This document shows positions 1-7,600 of a stretch of DNA of 9,240 bases, piece after piece. Positions within the stretch are counted from its first letter, which is position 1. Every line of letters begins with the position of its first letter. The notes under the pieces were generated by a model. It made no database searches, was not told where the DNA came from, and saw only the letters and a list, made by a program, of their open reading frames with translations. Made by a program: the position numbers and the translations under genes. Origin of the DNA: an uncultured Chromatiales bacterium (GTDB lineage Bacteria > Pseudomonadota > Gammaproteobacteria > Steroidobacterales > GCA-2729495); assembly GCA_913058165.1 (NCBI GenBank), contig CAJXQV010000038.1, positions 1-9,240 on the forward strand, written 5' to 3'.

Positions 1-48
1 CGAGATTGCCTCTTGTCTCGTGGGCTCGGAGATGTGTATAAGAGACAG
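1..48 (+). other. Nextera sequencing adapter (i7 side), not genomic
   Basis: Bases 1-6 (CGAGAT) match the end of the P7 oligo, 7-14 (TGCCTCTT) match the index I remember as N711, and 15-48 are the Nextera read-2 transposase adapter, ending at 30-48 in the 19-bp Tn5 mosaic end AGATGTGTATAAGAGACAG. Translated in the frame of the NRPS gene it yields MGSEMCIRD, a peptide familiar as adapter contamination in databases. The GTG at 20 is therefore not a real start codon. Biological sequence begins at 49. Confidence 0.98.
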
Positions 49-49
49 C

Positions 50-1150
50 CCTAAGGTTAAGGTCGCCCCGGAAGACCCCCTTTACGCCATCTATACTTCC
101 GGATCTACAGGCACCCCTAAAGGTGCAGTACTGCCTCAACGAGCGCTGGCAAACCTGCTTGCCTGGCAAGTACGTCGCCCCGGCTTTGAGCATGCTGCAC
201 GGACGCTGCAATACGCTTCATTAAGTTTCGATGTCCATCATCAGGAGATATTCCCTACCTGGGCAAGCGGCGGCACTTTAGTGCTCATTGACCAGGAAAT
301 GCGCCAGGACTTGCCTGCGCTAGTGCGCTTTATTAGTGAAGCTAATATTCAACGTCTGTGGATGCCATTTGCAGCGCTCCAACCGACCGCTGAAATAATG
401 GCACAACGTGACGAGCTGAAATTCTCTCTGGAACAAATCTGCACCTCAGGTGAACAGTTACAAGTCACGCCGCTGATTCGCAAGTTCTTCAGCAAGTATC
501 CCGAGGTGGGTTTCCATAATGAGTATGGCCCCTCTGAGGCTCACGTTGTTAGCATTTACAACTTTTCGCCGGGCGCAGAACGCTGGGCAGAATTGCCGCC
601 TATCGGCAAGCCTGTTCCGAACACCCGCCTTTATATTCTCGACATGAATATGCAACCTTGCCCGGTCGGCGTGCCAGGTGAGCTCTATATTGCAGGCAAG
701 CAGCTGGGCTTGAGCTATCTGAATCAGCCTGAAGAAACTGTTGAAAAATTTATTGATGACCCCTTCACGGGCGATGCTGGCCGCATGTACAAAACCGGCG
801 ACCTTGCACGCTTCCTAGCGGATGGCAATATCAGCTACATGGGGCGCGTTGATGAGCAGTTTAAGTTCCGCGGCTTCCGTATTGAACCCGGTGAAATTGA
901 GGCGGCACTGGCTAACTCAGATAAAGTTAAACTCGCTGCCGTTGCCCTTCGTGAGGACAATCCCGATGATAAACGACTGGTTGGCTATGTAACTACAGAA
1001 CCCGGAACTGTGCTGGACATCCAGCAATTGAAAGTAGATCTGCAAAGCAGACTGCCTGAATACATGATTCCATCAACCATTGTGGTTCTAGACACAATGC
1101 CGACCACGCCCAGCGGGAAAATCAGCCGCCTCAAGTTGCCTGTCCCAGAT
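50..1150 (+). other. Adenylation domain, 5'-truncated, substrate unassigned
   Basis: Aligning by eye to the GrsA PheA numbering gives pocket residues D235 (codon 230), V236 (233), Q239 (242), L278 (356), C299 (440), S301 (446), E322 (521), V330 (545), V331 (548) and K517 (1118). D-V-Q-L-..-V-V-K is the frame I recall for proline domains (D-V-Q-L-I-A-H-V-V-K), but I-A-H is replaced by C-S-E. An acidic residue at 322 is unusual beside that reference and could point to a basic or polar substrate. Position assignment is manual and could be off at 299-301. Confidence 0.85.
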
Positions 1151-1474
1151 ACCGGTTGGGATACCGAAAGCTATGTAGCACCACGAAACGAATTAGAAAC
1201 CTCACTCATGGGTCTCTGGGAAGATGTTCTGAGTGTCGAGAAAATTGGTATCCACGACGACTTTTTTGAACTCGGTGGACATTCGCTTCTGGCAACCCAG
1301 TTAATCTCAAGAATACGGGATATATTCCAGCTCGAAATGCCTTTAAAATACATCTTCCGCTACCCAACCGTTGCGCGATTAAGCGAACAGATTTCAGCGC
1401 TGACACTTATGGCTAATCAGCTTAGTACTGATGATATGGATGATGACGATGATCTTGAGGAGTTTGAAATATGA
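50..1474 (+). CDS. Non-ribosomal peptide synthetase, C-terminal part: A (truncated)-PCP-docking tail
   Basis: This is the 3' end of an NRPS gene; its 5' part was lost at the contig edge, so no start is given. It activates an amino acid as an aminoacyl-AMP and loads it onto the phosphopantetheine arm of its own carrier domain. Visible A-domain motifs are A3 TSGSTGTPKG (95-124), A4 FDVHHQEIF, A5 NEYGPSE, A7 YKTGD, A8 GRVDEQFKFRGFRIEPGEIE and A10 SGKISR with its lysine at 1118; A1 and A2 are missing. A PCP with LGGHS follows (Ser codon 1283-1285). The protein ends in DDMDDDDDLEEFEI and TGA at 1472, with no epimerization or thioesterase domain, so the chain must be handed to another protein. The stop overlaps the next NRPS start (ATGA), implying one operon and translational coupling. 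Substrate is uncertain: the pocket reads D-V-Q-L-C-S-E-V-V-K, proline-like but altered. Confidence 0.95.
   Translation, partial: PKVKVAPEDPLYAIYTSGSTGTPKGAVLPQRALANLLAWQVRRPGFEHAARTLQYASLSFDVHHQEIFPTWASGGTLVLIDQEMRQDLPALVRFISEANIQRLWMPFAALQPTAEIMAQRDELKFSLEQICTSGEQLQVTPLIRKFFSKYPEVGFHNEYGPSEAHVVSIYNFSPGAERWAELPPIGKPVPNTRLYILDMNMQPCPVGVPGELYIAGKQLGLSYLNQPEETVEKFIDDPFTGDAGRMYKTGDLARFLADGNISYMGRVDEQFKFRGFRIEPGEIEAALANSDKVKLAAVALREDNPDDKRLVGYVTTEPGTVLDIQQLKVDLQSRLPEYMIPSTIVVLDTMPTTPSGKISRLKLPVPDTGWDTESYVAPRNELETSLMGLWEDVLSVEKIGIHDDFFELGGHSLLATQLISRIRDIFQLEMPLKYIFRYPTVARLSEQISALTLMANQLSTDDMDDDDDLEEFEI
1172..1393 (+). other. Peptidyl carrier protein (thiolation) domain of the upstream NRPS
   Basis: The domain opens with YVAPRNELE and carries the phosphopantetheine site FFELGGHSLLATQ, with the modified serine at 1283-1285. 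The hydrophobic helix PLKYIFRYPTVARLSEQI closes it. It is the last catalytic-line domain of this protein, so its loaded substrate is the donor for the first C domain of the next protein. Confidence 0.95.
1421..1471 (+). other. Acidic C-terminal docking motif (SLiM-type) of the upstream NRPS
   Basis: After the PCP the last residues are LSTDDMDDDDDLEEFEI: a flexible Asp-rich run followed by L-E-E-F-E-I at the extreme C terminus. NRPS proteins that feed partners with TubC-type N-terminal docking domains characteristically end in a short, acidic, hydrophobic-punctuated linear motif that adds a strand to the partner's beta-hairpin. The adjacent downstream gene begins with just such a domain. The pairing is inferred from family knowledge and gene order, not shown by the sequence alone. 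Confidence 0.8.
1457..1462 (+). promoter_or_regulatory. Shine-Dalgarno of the second NRPS gene (GAGGAG)
   Basis: GAGGAG lies eight bases upstream of the ATG at 1471, close to ideal spacing for pairing with the 16S anti-SD. It supports ATG 1471 as the start. The site lies within the upstream gene and spells the two consecutive Glu codons of its C-terminal L-E-E-F-E-I motif. With the ATGA stop/start overlap it implies coupled translation and matched amounts of the two partner enzymes. Confidence 0.85.
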
Positions 1475-1629
1475 GCACTGCTGCTCTTATCAAAAAACTC
1501 CATGATCTGGGTGTGCGTATTCGTCTTGTCGATGGCGACCTCAAGATAAAAGCACCTAAAGGCGCTATCAATAAAGAGCTTCAGCTCGAACTCAAGGCCA
1601 GCAAATCCAAACTGATAGATTTTTTAAGC
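1471..1629 (+). other. TubC_N-type N-terminal docking domain
   Basis: The first ~53 residues (MSTAALIKKLHDLGVRI..., then RLVDGDLKIKAPKGAI and a helix ending SKLIDFL) have the helix, beta-hairpin and helix pattern of the TubC N-terminal docking family: a short leader helix 'LIxxLxxxGVxI', hairpin 'L..DGxLKIxAPKG', then a charged helix 'LxxELKxxKxxLIxFL'. These domains bind the C-terminal tail of the preceding synthetase and impose order on the assembly line. A ~24-residue linker rich in Pro, Ala and Gln leads to the C domain. Confidence 0.9.
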
Positions 1630-4600
1630 ACTGCAGGCAGCGTGCAGCATCAGCCAACACCAGCGCTGACCAAAGCGCCTGATGGTGCCAAGCTCACCCC
1701 ATCATTTGCACAACAGCGCTTATGGTTCCTAGACCAATTAGAGCAAGGCAATACCGTCTACAACATTCCTTTTGTATTGCGCTTGCGTGGCGACCTGAAT
1801 ACTCAAGCTCTCGAGGCAGCATTTAACGATTTGATAACAAGGCATGAGGCCCTGCGCACCCGCTTTGCTATTGACGAAAACGATGACCCTATCCTTATCA
1901 TCGACTATGAACTCAAAGCAACAATAGATCATATCGACATGAGCGGTGCCGATGATGATGCTATCCGCGCGACGCTCGAAGAACTCAACCAGAATGCATT
2001 TAACCTCGTTCATGGGCCACTCATTCGATTGCATCTGTTGCAGATCAGCCCCACTGATCAGGTGCTGTTTATACTCATGCACCACATTGTTTCCGATGGC
2101 TGGTCTTTGGATATCATTGGTCGTGAACTGATTGCCTTTTATAGTGCCCGCAAAAACAATGAAGTCGCTGATCTGCCCGAATTACCTTTGCAGTTTTCTG
2201 ACTACGCCTGGCGGGAACAGAACTGGCTCAAAGACGATGTGCTTGAGCGCCATCTCGAGTTCTGGCGCAACAATCTAGCGGGTGCGCCGAAAGTACTCGA
2301 GTTACCCACCGACAAGACCCGCCCTGCAATAGCCAGCAATCGTGGCGGACGCGTGCAACGCCAATTTTCGCAAGTTGTAAGCAGCCGCCTGAATGAACTC
2401 GCAAAGGCTGAGGGCGGCACCCTGTTTATGGTGCTATTGGCCGCCAGTGACCTGTTGCTGTCCCGCTACACTGGACAAGAAGACATCATCGTCGGCACTC
2501 CGATTGCAGGTCGCGATCGCACCGAACTGGAAGGGCTGATCGGGTTCTTTATTAACAACCTTGTTATGCGCACCGATCTGTCAGGAGAGCCCAGCTTCCG
2601 TGAGTTGGTCCAACGAACAAAGAACACCGCCTTAGACGCCTACACTCATCAGGCATTGCCTTTCGACAAACTGGTTGAAGATATTCAACCCGAACGCAAC
2701 ATGAGCCAGACACCAATTTATCAGGTTGTTTTCATGCTGCAGAATGCGCCGATGGAAGGCGGCAGTTTCGCAGACCTGCAGACAGAATCAATCGGTTTTG
2801 AGTACGGTACGGCAAAACTAGACCTAACCATCGCCACCATCGAAACACCGACAGGCATCGCGGCTGAACTTGAATACAACCGCGATATTTTTGAGCACGC
2901 CACTATCGAACGCATGATGGATCACTTTGAGTGCTTACTCGAAGGCATTGCAGCTAACCCCGATCAAACTATCGGCAGCTACGACATGCTCAGCGAGGCT
3001 GAAAGGCATCAACTGCTGATCGAGTGGAACAACACCGATTTTGACTACCCTATTGATGGCACCATGCATGGGCTGTTCGAGCAGCAAGCGGCCCTGCAAC
3101 CCAACTCCATTGCGATTTATCACAATGGCAATACCTTAAGCTACGCCGAACTAAACCAGCGGGCCAACAGGTTGGCGCACAAACTTATCGAACTTGGCAT
3201 CACCAATGAAACACTGGTTGCCGTTTACACCGACCGTTCAATTGAAATGCTAACCGGAATGATGGCCATCCTGAAAGCCGGTGGCGCCTACGTACCTATC
3301 GACCCAGATTATCCCCCGGATCGTGTCAGTTATATGTTGTCCGACTCAGCAGCACCCGTGGTTTTGGCCAACAAGAAAACCCTCGGCAGCCTGGCAGCAA
3401 GCAATGCGAAAGCTATCTGCTTGGATGATTTTGATTTCTCCGACAGCAGTCTAAGTGATGCCAACCCCAGCCTACCTGTTGCTGCGGCACAACTGGGCTA
3501 TACCATCTACACCTCGGGCTCCACCGGCCTGCCGAAAGGTGTTGAGATTGAACACCGCAATGCCGTCGCTTTGATTGAGTGGATGCGAGATACATTTACG
3601 GCTGAGGAGTTTTCAGGTGTGGCCGCATCGACATCTATTTGCTTCGATTTATCGGTGTACGAGATTTTTGGCACCCTCGGCCTCGGCGGACGCATCGTAC
3701 TGGTTGCTGACGCACTTGCCTTAGCCGATTTAGCTGAAGATGCAGCAGTCGCGCTGATCAATACTGTGCCCTCTGCAATTGCAGAGCTGGTTAGCATGCA
3801 GGCCGTTCCCGCAAGCGTAAAAACCGTCAACCTTGCCGGCGAACCCCTCAGTACCTCACTCGTAAACGATATCTACGCAACCGGCACTGTCGAAAGGGTT
3901 AACGATCTTTACGGCCCCTCCGAAGACACAACCTACTCCACCTGGACCCGAAGATTGGCTAACGTCCGGGCAACAATTGGTCGACCGATTTATAACACTC
4001 AGGCCTATGTGCTCGACAAGCACAAACAACCGGTTCCGGTCGGTGTGCCAGGAGAACTGTTTCTTAGTGGTGCAGGTGTCACCCGCGGTTACCGCAACCA
4101 GCCTGAACTCACCGCCGAAAAATACATCCACAACCCCTTTAGCAGCTCTGCGGATGCCCGCATGTACAGCACCGGCGATCTGGTTCGCTATCAACCGGAT
4201 GGCAATCTTGAATACATCGGCCGTATCGATCATCAAATCAAGTTGCGTGGCTTCAGAATTGAGCTCGGTGAAATTGAGTCCAAACTCCTTGATCACGAAG
4301 CAGTGGATAAGGCTGTCGTCATCATTCGCGAAGACCAACCGGGTGACAAACGTCTGGTTGCTTATATTGTTACCGATAAGCCACCTGAAAGCAGCGAACT
4401 AAAAGCTCATCTGCAAGCCAGCCTGCCCGCTTATATGGTGCCGGCAGCATTTGTATTTATGACTTCTGTGCCGCTAACACCTAACGGCAAACTCGACCGC
4501 AAGGCCCTGCCCGCGCCGGAATGGGCCTCGGAGAATGAGTACACAGCGCCGCGCAATGAACTCGAACAACAGTTGGCCGATATCTGGGCAGACATACTGG

Positions 4601-7600
4601 GCATTGAAACCGTTGGTATCCACGATGACTTCTTCCAGCTTGGTGGCCACTCGCTATTGGCGATTCAGGTGATGGCAAGAATTCGCAAATACTTCGGTAT
4701 CGATCTTCCACTGCGCCTTTTATTTGAGAGGCCAACGATTAAGGCCCTGGCTCTAGCTATCGACCGCAGCAGCGGCACGACAGCTCTAGAAATCACAGCT
4801 ATAGACCGTGATGGCAACCTCCCATTATCGTTTGCTCAGCAACGCCTCTGGTTTCTGCATGAACTCATGCCCGACAACCCCATGTATAACGTACCGTGGG
4901 CACAGCGTTTCGCTGCTGACTTCGATACTGCATTACTGCAACAGGCCTTAGACCAGCTTGTCACAAAGCACGAGACCCTACGAAGCAACTTTATTAGCGA
5001 CGCAGGCAAACCTGAACTGAGAATCAATGCCGGACAGCAGATACCTATAGATCACATCAGCGTCGCTGACGAAACGGAACTGCAGGCAACACTCACGGGA
5101 CTTTCTCGCAAATTGTTCGAACTTGATCAAGGGCCACTGCTAACACTTACTGCGATTGATATTGGCAGCGAAGGTCAGGATTGCGTATTAATGCTGGTCA
5201 TGCATCACATCATCTCTGATGCCTGGTCACTAGACCTGCTAACCCGAGAACTGCTAGACAACTACCGGAGTTTACAAGCGGGCAACAGCGCAACTGAGAC
5301 AGCACTAAGTATCCAGTACGTTGATTATGCAGCATGGCAACAGCAGCAATTACAGGCCGATGCAGTCGAGCGACAAATGAACTATTGGCGGAGTAGCCTC
5401 GAGGGTGCTCCGGCGGTATTGGAATTACCTACTGACCGGCCCCGACCCACAGCACAGAGTTATGCAGGCAGCCTTACTGGCATCGTTTTGCCACCAGAAC
5501 TTGCCGCCAAACTGCGCAGCTTATCCGGCAGTCAGGGCGTGACTCTTTACATGACGATGCTCGCGGCTCTGAACGTGCTGCTGGCGCGTTATTCAGGACA
5601 AGAAGATATTGTCGTGGGCACACCGGTTTCAGGTCGTTCACAGCCTGCGCTCGAAGGTATTGTCGGGCTGTTTTTAAACACCCTAGTGATACGCAGCGAT
5701 TTATCCGATTCACCTTCGTTCAACACACTGCTTACCCAACTCAAGCAAAACGTTCTAGATGCCTTTGCTCACCAGGACCTTCCATTTGAACGACTGGTTG
5801 AAGAACTTCAACCATTACGTGACATGAGCGTCTCACCCATTTTTCAGGTGATGTTTACACTACAGAACGCCGAAACGGGTGATGCCGGAAATGACCATAA
5901 TGTTGCTTACGAGTACAACAGCGCTAAATTTGATTTAAATATTTCGGTTACAGACAGTAGCGATGGTGCGATCGGTATTACCTGCGAGTACGCCACGGAC
6001 CTCTTTGACCGCAGTACTGTCGAGCGCATGCTGCGGCACTATGAAATATTGCTGGATGCTCTCAGCGAACAGCCCGAAGTGGCTACAAATCTTTTGCCCA
6101 TGCTTAGCGGCGACGAACAGCAATTAGTTTTGCGCGATTGGAATGCGACCGCCGTTAAATTTGACGGCGCCAGCACCCTACACGGATTAGTCGAAACACA
6201 AATGATGCTCAACCCGGACAGGGTTGCCCTCGTTCATAATGACGCCACCCTGACTTACCGCGAGCTCGATGCTGCAACTGCCGGACTTGCTACCGAACTG
6301 TTATCTGCTGGTGCTGGTCCTGGAGTGCCCATAGCTGTATGCCTGGAACGCTCTGCAGACATGCTCATCAGTTTGCTCGCTGTACTGCGAGCGGGGAGTA
6401 ACTACGTTCCGCTTGACCCCAATTATCCGGCAGATCGTATCAGTTACATGCTGGAGGATTCCGGAGCCCGAGTTTTAGTCACCGAGACCGGTCTTAGCGA
6501 ACAATTAAAAACTGATGGAATAGCGGTGATCTGTGCAGACCAAAGCACACCGCTAAGCAACACAAAACTGCCGGATACGGTTAATAGCGATGATCTTGCT
6601 TATCAAATCTATACTTCCGGTTCGACCGGTCTCCCCAAAGGAGTTCAGGTAGAACACCGTGCAGTTGTGAACTTTCTGCACAGCATGGCGGATACCCCCG
6701 GGCTTGATAGCAACGACACACTGCTGTCGGTCACCACGCTTTGTTTCGATATTTCAATACTCGAGTTTTTCCTGCCATTAACAGTGGGAGCAAAGCTGGT
6801 TATTGCGAGCCAAAGCGAAACCGCAGATGGTTTTGCCTTACAGGAGCTCATAAAAAGGCATTCTGTAAATGTGATGCAGGCGACTCCTGCTACATGGCGC
6901 ATGATGCTGCAAGCTGGATGGCAAGGTAACCCGCAGCTCAAAGTACTGTGTGGCGGTGAAGCATTGGACAGGCGCCTTGCCGACCAACTGGTAACGGGCA
7001 ATGCCGAACTCTGGAACATGTATGGCCCGACTGAAACTACAGTTTGGTCAAGCTGCCATCGCTATGCGGCGAGCGATGAACTCATCAACGTCGGCAAGCC
7101 TATTGCCAATACTCTAATCTATGTATTAGATAGACATCTGCAAGCCTTGCCGGCAGGCATTCCCGGTGAGTTATACATTGGTGGCGATGGTGTTGCACGT
7201 GGTTACTGGCAACGTGATGAACTCAACCTGGCGCAATTCAAAAGCAATCCGTTTGGCGATGGTCGCATCTATAAAACCGGCGACCGGGTTCGCTGGCTTA
7301 ATAACGGCAACCTGGAGGTTCTTGGTAGAACCGACTTCCAGGTCAAGCTTCGTGGGTTCCGTATTGAACTCGGTGAAATTGAAAGTGCACTTGCTAGTCA
7401 TCCGGACGTTACTCAGGCTGTCGTCAGGCTGCGCGAAGATATTCCAGGAGACCAGCGTCTCGTTGCTTACTTGATAGCGCCTGAAGGTGTAACGCTTAAC
7501 CCTGCAGGCTTACGAGAACACATTTCATCCGATCTGCCAGACTACATGCTACCTTCAGCATACGTGCAACTAGAACGTTTCCCGCTCACCCCTAATGGCA

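Noticed and set aside
20..49. GTG start codon with N-terminal residues MGSEMCIRDS for the first gene
   Set aside because: These codons are adapter DNA, the downstream sequence begins in the middle of an A domain, and no SD precedes the GTG.
1430..1456. GAT-rich stretch as a microsatellite or frameshift artifact
   Set aside because: It is in frame, codes for an Asp-rich tail expected for this docking class, mixes GAT and GAC, and is followed by a sensible stop and overlapping start.
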